This document shows positions 1 to 9,894 of a stretch of DNA of 64,000 nucleotides, one piece after another. Where the stretch lies: assembly GCF_029626225.1 (NCBI RefSeq), contig NZ_JARUBP010000001.1:3534001-3598000 (forward strand), read 5' to 3'. How positions within the stretch are numbered: position 1 is the first letter of the stretch; every line of letters begins with the position of its first letter. Origin of the DNA: Asanoa sp. WMMD1127. GTDB lineage: Bacteria; Actinomycetota; Actinomycetes; Mycobacteriales; Micromonosporaceae. The notes under the pieces were generated by a model. That model did not search any database, was not told the DNA's origin, and worked only from the letters and a program-made list of their open reading frames with translations. Made by a program: the position numbers and the translations under genes.

Positions 1-11
1 CCGGGCTGCTG

Positions 12-749
12 ATGCCGATCGGGGCGAGCGCAGCCGGTGGCACCGCGACGCCGGGCGCGATCCGGGTCGTGGCCTACAACATCCGGATGGGCTTCGGGCT
101 CGACGGGCGGTTCGACCTGCCTGGACTGGCGGACGCGATCCGCGCCGAGCGGCCGGACGTCGTGCTGCTGAGCGAGGTCGACCGCGCCTGGCTGCTCAAC
201 GGCGGCCATGACACGGTCGCGCTGCTGGCCGACCGGCTCGGCATGCCCTACCGGTTCGCCCCGGCGGCCGACGCGGTGTGGGGCGACGCGGTGCTGACCC
301 GGCTGCCGGTGGTCTACACCGCGACCACCCGGCTGCGCTCGGTCGGCGCGCCGACGGGGGCCCAGGCCCTCGGTGTCGTGCTCGACGCGGGTGGGACGGA
401 GGTGGCGGTCGTCTCGACCCACCTGCAGCCGCCGCCGGACGGTGGCCCGGTGAGCCAGGCGCGGGAGGTGGCCGCGTTCGCCCGCGGGTTCGCGGCCGGC
501 CGTCCGCTGGTCGTCGGGGGAGACCTCAACACCCAGCCGGGCGACCCGGCGTTCGCGGTCTTCACGGACGCCGGGCTGGTCGACGGGTTCGCGGCCGCAC
601 GGCCGGTGCCGACGTCGCCCGCCGACGCGCCGCGTGAGCAGATCGACCACCTGCTGGTGTCGCCGGCCGTCGCGGTGACCGACGTCGTCGCGCCGCGCAC
701 CGAGGCGTCCGACCACCTGCCGATCGCGGCGACGCTGACAGTGGGCTGA
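12..749 (+). CDS. Endonuclease/exonuclease/phosphatase (EEP) family protein, probably 5'-truncated by the window edge
   Basis: The EEP fold hydrolyses phosphodiester or phosphomonoester bonds with a divalent metal; the substrate cannot be read from sequence. The visible 245 residues hold the family motifs in order: AYNIRMG near the N-terminus, the metal-binding Glu in LLSEVDR, VVSTHLQ, GGDLNTQPGD, and the C-terminal catalytic SDHLP. The frame stays open to the window edge (the codons before this ATG read Gly-Leu-Leu), and the first residues are hydrophobic. The gene therefore probably starts further left, perhaps with a membrane-spanning N-terminal region as in related actinobacterial proteins (inference). 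It converges on the MutT1-like gene. Confidence 0.8.
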   Translation: MPIGASAAGGTATPGAIRVVAYNIRMGFGLDGRFDLPGLADAIRAERPDVVLLSEVDRAWLLNGGHDTVALLADRLGMPYRFAPAADAVWGDAVLTRLPVVYTATTRLRSVGAPTGAQALGVVLDAGGTEVAVVSTHLQPPPDGGPVSQAREVAAFARGFAAGRPLVVGGDLNTQPGDPAFAVFTDAGLVDGFAAARPVPTSPADAPREQIDHLLVSPAVAVTDVVAPRTEASDHLPIAATLTVG

Positions 750-808
750 AACAGGCGCGGAAGCCGGCTGAGATCCACGAGGAGGGGTCAGAGACGGTGA
801 CCCAGGGG

Positions 809-1693
809 TCAGAGCCGGTCCGCGGCGACGGTGCCGTCCGCGGCGAAGGCGAGCAACCAGCCGCCGCCCTTGGGGGTGCGGTAGTCGTCGGCGGCGCCGT
901 GGTCGACCAGCTGGGCCAGCGCGCCCGGCATGACCTTGCCCTGGCTGCAGGCCACGAAGTCGACTCCCGCCGCGGCCAGCTCGGCCAGCCGGCCCGCGGT
1001 CGACAGCACCCGCTCGTCCTCGTTCTGGCCCGGCACCGGCTCGTCGAGGGCGGAGTCCGCCGCGATGGGAAGGTCGACGAGCGCGGCCAGCGGCTCGAGC
1101 GTCTGCCGGCAGCGCAGCGGCGTCGCCGACACCAGCTGGGCCGGCCGCAGCAGGGCGAGCAGGCGGGCCAGCTCGCCGGCCCGCGCCCGCCCCTCCTTGT
1201 CGAGCGGGCGGGCCGAGTCGGGGCCGGACCAGGTGCCGCGTTTGCCCGCGTGGGCGTGCCGGACCAGCCCGCAGACGGCGTTGATCGCCGGCAGGACGGC
1301 GAAGTCGCGTACGACGCGGGTGTCGTGTGAATAGGTCAGCAGCGCCAGCGCGTCGTCGACCGGCAGCCAGCGGACCTCGTTGACCTCGTCGGACTCGGCC
1401 ACCAGGGCGGGCTCTTCGCTGACGTAGCGCATCGACCAGTAGTCGACGGTCTTCGGGAAGCCCTCCCGCACCGTGTAGCGGGCGCCGGCCAGGCGCACCT
1501 GCGGCACGGCGTGCACACCGGTCTCCTCGGCCACCTCGCGCACCGCGGCGGCCAGCGGGTGCTCGCCGGACTCCAGCTTGCCCTTCGGCAGCGACCAGTC
1601 GTCGTAGCGCTCCCGGTGGACGAGGCAGATCTCGAGGCCGTCGCCAACCGGTCGCCACACCACGCCGCCGGCGGCGCGGATCAGGGTAGCCAT
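809..1693 (-). CDS. mutT1: Nudix hydrolase with C-terminal histidine-phosphatase domain (MutT1-like)
   Basis: This cytosolic two-domain enzyme has the architecture of mycobacterial MutT1, which hydrolyses oxidised guanine nucleotides and diadenosine polyphosphates. The N-terminal half carries a full Nudix box (GKLESGEHP, then REVAEETGV). The second half begins with an RHAHAG motif of the histidine phosphatase (RHG) superfamily. The start at 1693 (MATLIRAAGG) is preceded by AAGGA at a good distance; a start 33 nt further upstream is open but lacks a comparable site. The start overlaps the end of the CYTH-CHAD gene by 13 nt, so the two are probably translationally coupled. The product is 294 aa. 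A location downstream of ppk matches the mycobacterial neighbourhood. Confidence 0.85.
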   Translation of the reverse strand: MATLIRAAGGVVWRPVGDGLEICLVHRERYDDWSLPKGKLESGEHPLAAAVREVAEETGVHAVPQVRLAGARYTVREGFPKTVDYWSMRYVSEEPALVAESDEVNEVRWLPVDDALALLTYSHDTRVVRDFAVLPAINAVCGLVRHAHAGKRGTWSGPDSARPLDKEGRARAGELARLLALLRPAQLVSATPLRCRQTLEPLAALVDLPIAADSALDEPVPGQNEDERVLSTAGRLAELAAAGVDFVACSQGKVMPGALAQLVDHGAADDYRTPKGGGWLLAFAADGTVAADRL

Positions 1694-3210
1694 CGCGTCC
1701 TTGTCGGTTCCGCGGCCACGGCCCACGCCTCCGGGAAGGCGGCCCGGGCGGCCCGGATCGCGGCCCGCTCCCGCTCGAACAGCCGGCCGGCGACGGCCGC
1801 GAGCTCCGTGTCACCGGGCGACTCGGCGGCCAGCGCCACCCACGTGTCGGCCGCCACGGCGGCGTCCTGGTGCTCACCGAGCAGGTTCTGCACGCGTCCG
1901 AGGGCCTTGGCCAGCTTGGCCGCCGGCCCGCCGATGACGGAGGCGACGGCGTCCACCGCGTACCTCGCCCGCTTGCCGTTGATGCGCACCGCGTGCCAGC
2001 GCTCGTCGGGCGCGAGCGGGTCGAGGTCGGCCGCGCCGTCGACGCCCTTGGCGCCGTAGGCCAGCCGCCGCCAGGGCTTGGCCACCATGCGGGGGAGCAG
2101 CCGCAGCGCGGGCGCGTCGGCGGACGCCGTCACCCGCGGCTCGCGCGCCGCGTCGACCAGCAGGTCGAGCAGGGCGTGGTAGCGCGGGCTGCGCAACGCC
2201 TCGTCGACCTCGGCCAGCGCGGTGCGCTGACGGGCGTCCAGCGCCGCGTCGAGGCGGGCCACCGCGGCGGGGTCGATCGGGCAGAGCGGGTCGGCGTTGG
2301 CGGTGTGGCCGAGCCGCTCGCGCAGCACCTCGGCGTCGCGGGCCGCGCCGAGCACACCGGCGATCCAGCGCAGCTCGTCGCGGAGCCGGTCGGCCCAGCC
2401 GCGGTCGAGCAGGGCGGCGAACGTACGCAGGTCGCTGCGCAACCGCCGGCAGCCCACCCGCATCTGGTGCACCGCGGTGTCGCCGTCGTCGAGCGGCTGG
2501 CCGAGCCGCACCAGCGGGTCGTGCGCCAGGATCCGGCCGACGCCGGAGCGCACGGCGGCCACCACCACGTCGGCGGCGGACGGCTGCTCGGGGAGGTCGC
2601 CCGGCGGCGTGAGATCCGGCGGCAGCGCGGCCGCTTTGCCCAGCGCCCGCACGTGTTTCGGGGTGAACTCGCCCTCGACGGCACCGGCCTCGGTGAGCGC
2701 CGCGGTCACGGTGTCGAGCAGCCCGCGGTCGCCCGCCTTGCGCTCGACCTCGATCTCGCGGAACGCCATCCGCACCGCCTTGCCGTCGAACACGGTGACG
2801 GCGTCGTCGGCGACCTCGGCCAGCACGGTGCCCTCGGCGTCGCGTACCTCATAGGCCCGTCGCTCGGTGCGGATCTTCGCCGCCGGCGCCAACGCGGCGC
2901 CGCGCGACCAGGCGGTGACCAGCGCGACCAGCTCCGCCGGCGGGTTGCCGGCGCGGCCCTTGCGGGAGATCTCGTGCCGGAGCCCGGGCACGGCGGCGGG
3001 CAGCTTGACGGTCCACGGCGCGGCGTCGCCCTTGCGGTGCCGCAGCGACACACCGGCCCGGGCCAGCCGCAGGTCAGGCGTGTCGTAGTAGGTAGCGGTG
3101 AGCGTGGCCGCCGGCGCTTCGACCACCCTGCCGCCCGCCGGAGCCCGGTCGCCCAGATCCGGCAGCCGGAACGCGTCGTCGGCCCCGAGCTTGCGTTCCT
3201 CCTCCAACAT
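1681..3210 (-). CDS. CYTH and CHAD domain-containing protein
   Basis: The N-terminal CYTH domain (about residues 1-200) belongs to the triphosphate tunnel metalloenzymes; its ExExK signature is visible as EEERK at residues 3-7. The CHAD domain (about 215-509) is alpha-helical with conserved His and basic residues (VHQMRVGCRRLRSDL). Family knowledge: CHAD domains bind polyphosphate and CYTH domains often act on triphosphates. The gene lies 14 nt after ppk1 on the same strand. A TAGGCT hexamer at 3217-3222 is 6 nt before the ATG, so it may also have its own leaderless promoter. The exact substrate is unknown. The context points to polyphosphate binding or turnover (inference). Confidence 0.9.
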   Translation of the reverse strand: MLEEERKLGADDAFRLPDLGDRAPAGGRVVEAPAATLTATYYDTPDLRLARAGVSLRHRKGDAAPWTVKLPAAVPGLRHEISRKGRAGNPPAELVALVTAWSRGAALAPAAKIRTERRAYEVRDAEGTVLAEVADDAVTVFDGKAVRMAFREIEVERKAGDRGLLDTVTAALTEAGAVEGEFTPKHVRALGKAAALPPDLTPPGDLPEQPSAADVVVAAVRSGVGRILAHDPLVRLGQPLDDGDTAVHQMRVGCRRLRSDLRTFAALLDRGWADRLRDELRWIAGVLGAARDAEVLRERLGHTANADPLCPIDPAAVARLDAALDARQRTALAEVDEALRSPRYHALLDLLVDAAREPRVTASADAPALRLLPRMVAKPWRRLAYGAKGVDGAADLDPLAPDERWHAVRINGKRARYAVDAVASVIGGPAAKLAKALGRVQNLLGEHQDAAVAADTWVALAAESPGDTELAAVAGRLFERERAAIRAARAAFPEAWAVAAEPTRTRWLP

Positions 3211-3224
3211 CGCCTAAGCCTAGA

Positions 3225-5558
3225 TCAGCCCGGCGTGCCGACGATACGGCGCAGCAGGCGGCTCTGCACGTGTTCCAGTGGCCTGTCCAAAGTGGAGGTG
3301 CGGCGGGTCCAGCTGCCGTCGCCGTGCAGCACGAACGCGTCGGTGTCGGCGCTCATCGAGGCGGTGAGCACGCTGTTGAGCTCGGCCCGGGCGACCGGGT
3401 CGGTGACCAGCACCAGCGCCTCGACCCGGCGGTCGAGGTTGCGGTGCATCATGTCGGCCGAGCCGATCCAGAACTCGGTGTCGGGGTCGTCCGGGTCGAC
3501 GCCGAACCGGAACACCCGCGAGTGCTCCAGGAACCGGCCGAGAATCGAGCGCACCCTGATGTTGTCGGAGAGCCCCGGCACGCCCGGTCGCAGCGTGCAC
3601 ATGCCGCGGATGATCAGGTCGACGTGCACGCCCGCCCGGGACGCCCGGTAGAGCGCGTCCACGAGCTCCTCGTCGACCAGCCCGTTGGCCTTCATCTGCA
3701 CCAGGCCCTCGCCGCCCAGCCGGACCTTGTCGATCTCGCGGTCGATCCGCTCGATCAGCCCGCTGCGGATGCCGTGCGGGGCCACCAGCAACCGGCGGTA
3801 CGCGGTCTGCCGGCTGTAGCCGGTCAACACGTTGAACAGGTCGGTCAGGTCGGCGCCCACCTCGGGATCGGCCGTCAGCATGCCGAAGTCCTCGTACAGC
3901 CGGGCGGTCTTGGGGTGGTAGTTGCCCGTGCCGATGTGGCAGTAGCGCCGGATCTGGTTGCCCTCCTGGCGCACCACCAGCGCGGTCTTGCAGTGCGTCT
4001 TGAGGCCCACCAGCCCGTAGACCACGTGGCAGCCGGCGCGTTCCAGCATCCTGGCCCAGCCGATGTTGGCGACCTCGTCGAACCGCGCCTTGACCTCGAC
4101 CAGCACCACCACCTGCTTGCCGGCCGTGGCCGCGTCGATGAGGGCGTCGACGATCGGCGAGTCACCGCTCGTGCGGTAGAGCGTCTGCTTGATGGCCAGC
4201 ACGTTGGGGTCGGCCGCGGCCTGCTCGATGAAGCGCTGCACGCTGGTCGAGAACGAGTGGTAGGGGTGGTGCACCAGCACGTCGCCGTCGCGCAGCACCG
4301 AGAACACGCTGCGCGGCACCTCGCCCTCGACCAGCCGCGGGTGGGTTGCCGGCACGAACGGACGGTCCTTGAGGTCGGGCCGGTCGACGTCGCCGTAGAT
4401 CTGCCACAGCGACGACAGGTCGAGCAGGCCGCGGACCCGCAGGACGTCGCTGGACTCCATGTCGAGCTCGCGGACCAGCAGGTCGAGCACATGGTCCGAG
4501 ATGGACGCCGCGACCTCGAGGCGCACCGGCGGGCCGAACCGGCGCCGGGCCAGCTCACGCTCGAGCGCCTGCAGCAGGTCCTCGTCGCGGTCCTCGTCGA
4601 CCTCGACGTCGGCGTTGCGGGTCACCCGGAACAGGTGGCACTCGACCACCTGCATACCGGAGAACAGCTGGCTCAGGTGGGTGGAGATGAGCTCCTCGAC
4701 CGGCAGGAACCGGTTGGTGCGGCCGACGCGTACGAACCGGGGCACGTTGTTGGGCACCTTGACGCGGGCGAACAGCACCTGACCGCCGTCGGGGTCCTTG
4801 ACCGACACGGCGAGGCTCAAGGACCGGTTCGAGATGTACGGGAACGGGTGCGCGGGGTCGACCGCGAGCGGCGTCAGCACCGGGAACACGTGGTCGCGGA
4901 AGTAGCTGCGCATCTGCTCGCGCTCGTCGTCGGCCAGGTCGTCCCACTGCAGCAGTTCGATGCCCTCGGCGCTCAGCTTGGGCAGCACCTCGTCGACGAA
5001 GCAGGCGGCGTGCCGGGCGACCAGGTCGGCGGTCTTCTCGCCGACGAGCTCGAGCTGGGTGCGCAGCGGCATCTGGTCGCCGCCGCGGACCGGCAGGCCG
5101 GCCTGGAGGCGGCGCTTGAGGCCGGCGACCCGCACCATGTAGAACTCGTCGAGGTTGCTGGCGAAGATCGCGAGGAACTTGGCCCGCTCCAGCAGCGGCG
5201 TCGACGGGTCCTCGGCCAGGGCCAGCACCCGGGCGTTGAAGTCGAGCCACGACAGCTCGCGGTTGAGGAAGCGGTCCTCCGGCAGGGGGTCCGAGCCCAT
5301 CGGCGGGACGTCGTCGGGCGGCGGTGGCGAGTCGATGTTGTCGGTGGCGGTCGGTGGGGCCGGGTTCTCCGGGGCGGGGCCGTGGCCGGCCGGCGGGGCG
5401 CTGCGGCCGCGCGGCGCCTGGGGGCTGCGGGTCTCGGTCGGGCCGGCCGCCGTCGACACCAGCTCGGCCTGTTCGCTGGGCGCAGCGTCGGTCGGGAGGA
5501 ACCGGCCATCGGTCCCCCGCGGACGTGGCATGCGTCGGCCGGGTGGTGTCTGTGTCAC
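3225..5558 (-). CDS. ppk1: Polyphosphate kinase 1
   Basis: PPK1 transfers the gamma-phosphate of ATP to inorganic polyphosphate, reversibly, through a phosphohistidine. The 777-aa product has an unordered Pro/Ala-rich N-terminal extension of about 95 residues, then the N domain ([16 protein letters not shown]), head domain and two C-terminal catalytic domains. The region [17 protein letters not shown] contains the autophosphorylated His near residue 539. The usual core is about 690 residues, so the extension explains the extra length. The start is GTG at 5558 with no strong ribosome site; an ATG ten codons in is an alternative. It leads a leftward set with the CHAD and MutT1-like genes. Confidence 0.95.
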   Translation of the reverse strand: MTQTPPGRRMPRPRGTDGRFLPTDAAPSEQAELVSTAAGPTETRSPQAPRGRSAPPAGHGPAPENPAPPTATDNIDSPPPPDDVPPMGSDPLPEDRFLNRELSWLDFNARVLALAEDPSTPLLERAKFLAIFASNLDEFYMVRVAGLKRRLQAGLPVRGGDQMPLRTQLELVGEKTADLVARHAACFVDEVLPKLSAEGIELLQWDDLADDEREQMRSYFRDHVFPVLTPLAVDPAHPFPYISNRSLSLAVSVKDPDGGQVLFARVKVPNNVPRFVRVGRTNRFLPVEELISTHLSQLFSGMQVVECHLFRVTRNADVEVDEDRDEDLLQALERELARRRFGPPVRLEVAASISDHVLDLLVRELDMESSDVLRVRGLLDLSSLWQIYGDVDRPDLKDRPFVPATHPRLVEGEVPRSVFSVLRDGDVLVHHPYHSFSTSVQRFIEQAAADPNVLAIKQTLYRTSGDSPIVDALIDAATAGKQVVVLVEVKARFDEVANIGWARMLERAGCHVVYGLVGLKTHCKTALVVRQEGNQIRRYCHIGTGNYHPKTARLYEDFGMLTADPEVGADLTDLFNVLTGYSRQTAYRRLLVAPHGIRSGLIERIDREIDKVRLGGEGLVQMKANGLVDEELVDALYRASRAGVHVDLIIRGMCTLRPGVPGLSDNIRVRSILGRFLEHSRVFRFGVDPDDPDTEFWIGSADMMHRNLDRRVEALVLVTDPVARAELNSVLTASMSADTDAFVLHGDGSWTRRTSTLDRPLEHVQSRLLRRIVGTPG

Positions 5559-5618
5559 CCCATCATCATTACCCGATCGAGCTGAACGTGAAATGCACTT
5601 CAGTCGACTGGCGGCGGC

Positions 5619-6434
5619 TCAGGGGAGCGTGGGGATGGTGAGACGGGTCACCGCGCCGGATTCGTCACGGTCGATGCGCACGCGCTGGCCGAGGCGGAGC
5701 AGGCGCAGGCCGGAGGCATCGAACGCGGCCGCCGGGTAGGCCAGCTCGGTGCCGTCGTCGAGCAGCAGCGTGCCGGACCGGCTCGCCGGGTCGTAGGTGG
5801 CGACGGTGCCCTGCATGCCAGCACCGTAGCCCACCAGGCGGGCGGTGTGCGGGCCCAGACCGAGGCCGGCCGCGGCCGCGAGGTCGGCCGGGGTGTCCAC
5901 GTCGCGGCGGAGGGTGGGCCAGGCGCCGTCGAGCGGCTTCGCGCCCGACGCGGCGTGGGCGGCCGCCGATCCATTACCGAACTGCGGATCCAGGGGTACG
6001 CCCGGCGGCGCGGTCAACAGCACGGTGCCGGTGCCGGGCGCGTCGGCGGCGTACCGCCGGATCTCGCCCGTCGCCTCCCGCAGGGCCGCGCCCAGCTCGG
6101 TCGCCGAGAGGGCCGGCAGGTCGGCCTGGAGCGCGGCGACGGGGCGGCCGGGGGCGGCCGCGGCGCCGCTGAGGAAGGCCGGGTTGAGCCCACCGCCGGC
6201 CGGCTCGGCCACGAGGCGCACGCCGAGCCTCCGCAGCGCGGCGGCGGCGCCCGGATCGCCGGTGACCGCGATCACCACGGCCACCTCGGTCGAGGCCAGC
6301 GCCGCGGCGGCCGTGTCCAGCGCCAGCGCCAGGGCCAGCGACGCGTGCGGAACGTCACGCAGCGCTCCGCGGAGCCGGCTCTTGCCCGTGGCGGGCGGCT
6401 TCACCGCGAGCACCACCGCCCAGTTCCCACGCAC
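5619..6434 (-). CDS. cofC: 2-phospho-L-lactate/phosphoenolpyruvate guanylyltransferase fused to a cold-shock-like domain
   Basis: CofC (FbiD in actinobacteria) activates phosphoenolpyruvate or 2-phospholactate with GTP for coenzyme F420 synthesis. The nucleotidyltransferase fold is seen in VVLAVKPPATGKSRL near the start, then ALQADLPAL and FGNGSAAAH. After about residue 205 comes a further ~65 residues (MQGTVATYDPASRSGTLLLD, ending RLTIPTLP) that resemble a small OB/cold-shock-like domain and are not part of the usual ~210-aa enzyme. I chose the GTG at 6434 because the alignable core starts there; the frame extends further upstream without family similarity. It is divergent from plsC. The second domain could be made separately from an ATG at 5816. 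Confidence 0.85.
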   Translation of the reverse strand: MRGNWAVVLAVKPPATGKSRLRGALRDVPHASLALALALDTAAAALASTEVAVVIAVTGDPGAAAALRRLGVRLVAEPAGGGLNPAFLSGAAAAPGRPVAALQADLPALSATELGAALREATGEIRRYAADAPGTGTVLLTAPPGVPLDPQFGNGSAAAHAASGAKPLDGAWPTLRRDVDTPADLAAAAGLGLGPHTARLVGYGAGMQGTVATYDPASRSGTLLLDDGTELAYPAAAFDASGLRLLRLGQRVRIDRDESGAVTRLTIPTLP

Positions 6435-6541
6435 CCGCCCATGGTGCCAGGCGGTCCTGGCTGGCCCTGCCCGCCTCCGAGCAGGCATGATTTCGCTGCG
6501 GGTCGCGCGGTCGGGCGCGGTTGCGGCGGTGAGGAGGCAGG

Positions 6542-7303
6542 GTGGCACGGCGGAGGCTCGGGTTCTGGCGACGGCTGGTGGTCATGCTGGTCAAGCCGGT
6601 CCTGACCGGCTGGACCAAGCGCACCTGGACGGGGATGGAGCACATCCCGGCCACCGGCGGCGCGATCATCGTGGCCAACCACCTGTCGCACGCCGACCCG
6701 GTGGTCATCGGGCACTACCTCTACGACGCCGGCCGGTGGCCGAGCTTCCTGGCCAAGGCCAGCGTGTTCAAGGTGCCGGTGATCGGCTACATCATCTCGC
6801 GGTGCCAGCAGATACCGGTCGAGCGCGGGTCGGTCGACGCCGCCCGGTCGCTGGACACGCTGGTCACGGCGGTCAAGGACGGCAGCAGCGTCATCATCTA
6901 CCCCGAGGGCACCACGACGAAGGAACCCGAGCTCTGGCCGATGCGCGGCAAGACCGGCGCCGCCCGGTTGGCGTTGACCACCGGCGCGCCGGTGATCCCC
7001 GTCGTGATGGACGGGCCGCAGGCGCTGTTCGACCCGCGTACGTCCAAGGTGGGTCTGAAGGCCCGGATCCCGGTGCGGGTGCACGCCGGTGCCCCGATCG
7101 ACCTCAGCGCGTGGGCCGGCGCCGCCCCGAGCCGGCAGACGCTCGACGCGATGACCGAGGCGATCATGCTGCACCTGCGCGACATGCTGGCCGAGATGCG
7201 CGGTGTCGCCGAGCCGCCGCCGCTCTGGTCGCCCCCGCGCAAGGCCGCCCCGCCCGCCGCCCGGCCCGCCGTGGACGACACGCCGGCCGGTGACCCGGCA
7301 TGA
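6542..7303 (+). CDS. plsC: 1-acyl-sn-glycerol-3-phosphate acyltransferase (PlsC family)
   Basis: This membrane-associated acyltransferase converts lysophosphatidate to phosphatidate or acylates a related lipid. The 253-aa product shows the HX4D catalytic motif in NHLSHADP and the substrate-binding YPEGTTTKE (the FPEGTRS position). It has a basic amphipathic N-terminus and a low-complexity Pro/Ala-rich tail. The GTG start has GAGGAGG about 5 nt upstream. It overlaps gpsA by 4 nt (ATGA), so glycerol-3-phosphate synthesis and acylation are coupled in one operon. Confidence 0.9.
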   Translation: MARRRLGFWRRLVVMLVKPVLTGWTKRTWTGMEHIPATGGAIIVANHLSHADPVVIGHYLYDAGRWPSFLAKASVFKVPVIGYIISRCQQIPVERGSVDAARSLDTLVTAVKDGSSVIIYPEGTTTKEPELWPMRGKTGAARLALTTGAPVIPVVMDGPQALFDPRTSKVGLKARIPVRVHAGAPIDLSAWAGAAPSRQTLDAMTEAIMLHLRDMLAEMRGVAEPPPLWSPPRKAAPPAARPAVDDTPAGDPA

Positions 7304-8295
7304 CTCATGTCGCTGTGCTCGGCGCGGGGTCCTGGGGCACCGCGTTCGCCAAGGTGCTCGGCGACGCCGGCCGGGACGTGACGATCTGGTCGCGCCGCGA
7401 CTCGGTCGCCGCCGCCATCCGCGAGACCCGGTGCAACCCCGACTACTTCCCGGACGTACGCCTCCCGGACCGGGTCACCGCCACCGCCGACGCCGGCACC
7501 GCGCTGGCCGGCGCCGAGATCGTGGTCCTCGCCGTGCCGTCGCAGACGCTGCGCGGAAACCTGGCCGAGTGGCGGTCGTCGCTGGACTCCGACGCCACGC
7601 TGGTGTCGCTGATGAAGGGCATCGAGCTGGGCACCACCAAGCGGATGAGCGAGGTGGTGATCGAGGCGGCCGCGGTGCCGGACGACCGGGTCGTCGTCGT
7701 CTCCGGCCCCAACCTCGCCCCGGAGATCGCGGTCGGGCAGCCGGCCGCGACCGTGGTGGCCGGCATCGACATGCGGCGCGCGACGCTCGTGCAGGACGCG
7801 ATCACGACGCCTTACATGCGGCCGTACACCAATGACGACGTCGTCGGGGCCGAGCTCGGCGGGGCGGTCAAGAACGTGATCGCGCTGGCCTACGGCATCG
7901 CCGAGGCGATGGGGCTCGGCGACAACATCAAGGCCACGCTGATCACCCGCGGGCTGGCCGAGACCGCCCGGCTCGGTGTCGCGCTCGGCGCCGACCCGCT
8001 GACCTTCGCCGGCCTGTCGGGGTTGGGCGACCTCGTCGGCACGTGCCACTCGCGGTTCTCCCGCAACCGCACGTTCGGCGAGCGGCTCGGCCGCGGCGAG
8101 ACGCTGGAGCAGGCGCAGGCCGCCGTCGGGCAGACCGCCGAGGGTGTGAAGAGCTGCCTCGCGATCCGCGACCTGGCCCGCAAGGTCGACGTCGAGATGC
8201 CGATCACCGAGCAGGTCGAGCGGGTGTGCCACGAGGGCGCCGACCCGCGCGAGGCGCTGACGATCCTGATGACCCGCACGACGAAGGCCGAATGA
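7300..8295 (+). CDS. gpsA: NAD(P)H-dependent glycerol-3-phosphate dehydrogenase
   Basis: GpsA reduces dihydroxyacetone phosphate to sn-glycerol-3-phosphate, the phospholipid backbone precursor, in the cytosol. The 331-aa protein begins with the dinucleotide-binding [13 protein letters not shown], has the conserved [10 protein letters not shown] segment, the catalytic Lys in [13 protein letters not shown], and the C-terminal [12 protein letters not shown] region. Length and motif order are normal for the family. The ATG overlaps the plsC stop. Confidence 0.97.
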   Translation: MTHVAVLGAGSWGTAFAKVLGDAGRDVTIWSRRDSVAAAIRETRCNPDYFPDVRLPDRVTATADAGTALAGAEIVVLAVPSQTLRGNLAEWRSSLDSDATLVSLMKGIELGTTKRMSEVVIEAAAVPDDRVVVVSGPNLAPEIAVGQPAATVVAGIDMRRATLVQDAITTPYMRPYTNDDVVGAELGGAVKNVIALAYGIAEAMGLGDNIKATLITRGLAETARLGVALGADPLTFAGLSGLGDLVGTCHSRFSRNRTFGERLGRGETLEQAQAAVGQTAEGVKSCLAIRDLARKVDVEMPITEQVERVCHEGADPREALTILMTRTTKAE

Positions 8296-8296
8296 C

Positions 8297-9409
8297 GTGA
8301 TCGAGTACGGCGACGGCACGCGGTCCGTCCACGCGGGACTGCCGCCGGCGGTTCCGGGCGAGCCCTTCCTACCGGGGCCGGTGTTCGCGGCCCCCTACCA
8401 CCTCGACCCGGCGATCGGACCCTCCGCGTCGCCCAACGGCTACGGGCGGCCCGACAACCGCACGCGGCGGCTGCTGGAGGCGGCGATCGGGTCGCTGGAG
8501 GGCGGATCGGCGCTGGCCTTCGCCAGCGGCCAGGCGGCGGTGACGGCGGTGCTGCTGTCGGTGCTGCGGCCGGGCGACACCGTGGTGCTGCCGGCCGACG
8601 GCTACTACCCGGTGCGCGGGTTCGCCACCTCGGTGCTGGCGGAGCTGGGGGTGCGGCCCGTCTTCGCGCCGACCGCCGGCCCGCACCCGGACTACGCCGG
8701 TGTGCGGCTGGTGCTGCTGGAGACGCCGGCCAACCCGGGCCTCGACGTGTGCGACGTCGCCGCGCTCTCGGCGCGCGCCCGCGCGGCCGGGGCTCTGCTG
8801 GCGGTCGACAACACCGCGGCCACACCGCTGGGGCAGCGGCCGCTGGATCTCGGCGCCGACATCTCGCTGGCGTCGGGCACCAAGGCGCTGACGGGCCATT
8901 CCGACCTGCTGCTGGGGTACGTGGCAACGCGGTCCGCGCCGTTGCTGGAGTCACTGACCGGGTGGCGGACGTTGACGGGGTCTATCCCCGGGGCGTTCGA
9001 CGCGTGGCTGGCCCATCGGTCGCTGTTCACGCTCGACCTCCGGCTGGAGCGGCAGTCCGCCAACGCGGCGGCGGTGGTCGCGGCACTGGCCGGCCGAAGC
9101 GACGTGACCGGGCTGCGCTGGCCCGGTCGGGCGGAAGACCCGGCGTTCGAGGTGGCGACGCGGCAGATGCGGCGCATCCCGGGCATCGTCGGCTTCGACC
9201 TCGGCTCGGCGGACCGCGTGGCCCGGTTCCTGGCGGCGTCCCAGCTGGTCGCGGCGGCCACGTCGTTCGGCGGGGTGCACACGAGCGCGGACCGGCGGGA
9301 GCAGTGGGGCGACGACACGGCGCCGGGCTTCGTCCGGCTGTCGTGCGGGATCGAGGACGCGGCCGACCTGGTCGCCGACATCACGGCGGCCCTGGACGCG
9401 TCGAAGTAA
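8297..9409 (+). CDS. PLP-dependent trans-sulfuration enzyme (cystathionine gamma-lyase/synthase-like)
   Basis: This is a Cys/Met-metabolism fold-type I PLP enzyme. Visible signatures are the N-terminal GTRSVHAGLP, the phosphate-binding FASGQAAVTAVL, the cofactor-ring Asp in LAVDNTAATPLGQ and the Schiff-base Lys in SGTKALTGHSD. At 370 aa it is slightly shorter than typical family members. The family covers cystathionine gamma-synthase, gamma-lyase and related enzymes, and sequence alone does not settle the reaction. GTG follows the gpsA stop by one base, so it is probably the last gene of the plsC–gpsA operon. Confidence 0.88.
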   Translation: MIEYGDGTRSVHAGLPPAVPGEPFLPGPVFAAPYHLDPAIGPSASPNGYGRPDNRTRRLLEAAIGSLEGGSALAFASGQAAVTAVLLSVLRPGDTVVLPADGYYPVRGFATSVLAELGVRPVFAPTAGPHPDYAGVRLVLLETPANPGLDVCDVAALSARARAAGALLAVDNTAATPLGQRPLDLGADISLASGTKALTGHSDLLLGYVATRSAPLLESLTGWRTLTGSIPGAFDAWLAHRSLFTLDLRLERQSANAAAVVAALAGRSDVTGLRWPGRAEDPAFEVATRQMRRIPGIVGFDLGSADRVARFLAASQLVAAATSFGGVHTSADRREQWGDDTAPGFVRLSCGIEDAADLVADITAALDASK

Positions 9410-9473
9410 GGCGCCCGGCGCCGGCCGCGGGGGCGCCACGCGGCTGGCGTTAACAACGGGCCGTTCCTTGGTT

Positions 9474-9791
9474 TCACTCGCGTGGGCGGCGGACGCCGCG
9501 GCCGCCACCGCCGCCCAGGCGGGCGCGGGGCGCCGCCACCGGGACCGGGCGTTTGAGGTGGTAGCGGTGGAGTTCGCTGGTGCCCTCCAGGCTCGGGTTC
9601 TCGCTGACCGAGACCAGTTCCCAGTGCTGGTCGCCGGCCCGGTTGAGGTGTTCCAGCGCCGTTTCGCCGAACGGCGTGACGTCGAGCATCGAGCCGTCCG
9701 GCCCGTACCAGTGGAAGGTGACCTCCCAGCCGGCGGCGTCGACGCGCGCCATGCGCCGGCGGACCAGCAGCGCGTACTCCCATTTCGTCAT
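9474..9791 (-). CDS. Small DUF4177-like protein
   Basis: This is a 105-aa cytosolic protein starting [13 protein letters not shown]. The WEY opening, the alternating strands, and a later [19 protein letters not shown] segment resemble the DUF4177 pattern (W-E-Y, then Leu-x-x-x-Gly-x-x-G-W-E-L-V). No enzymatic motif is seen. The last 20 residues are Gly/Arg-rich. It converges on the PLP-enzyme gene and is divergent from ddl, about 100 nt away. The function is unknown. Confidence 0.7.
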   Translation of the reverse strand: MTKWEYALLVRRRMARVDAAGWEVTFHWYGPDGSMLDVTPFGETALEHLNRAGDQHWELVSVSENPSLEGTSELHRYHLKRPVPVAAPRARLGGGGGRGVRRPRE

Positions 9792-9894
9792 GGGCCCGGA
9801 GGTTCCCCGTGGAGCGTCGCGGAAAACGGCGCGCACGCAGCGTGATCGCCGGACCAGCCCGCTTGGCGGGCCACGGCAGAGTAGGGTCCTGTCC

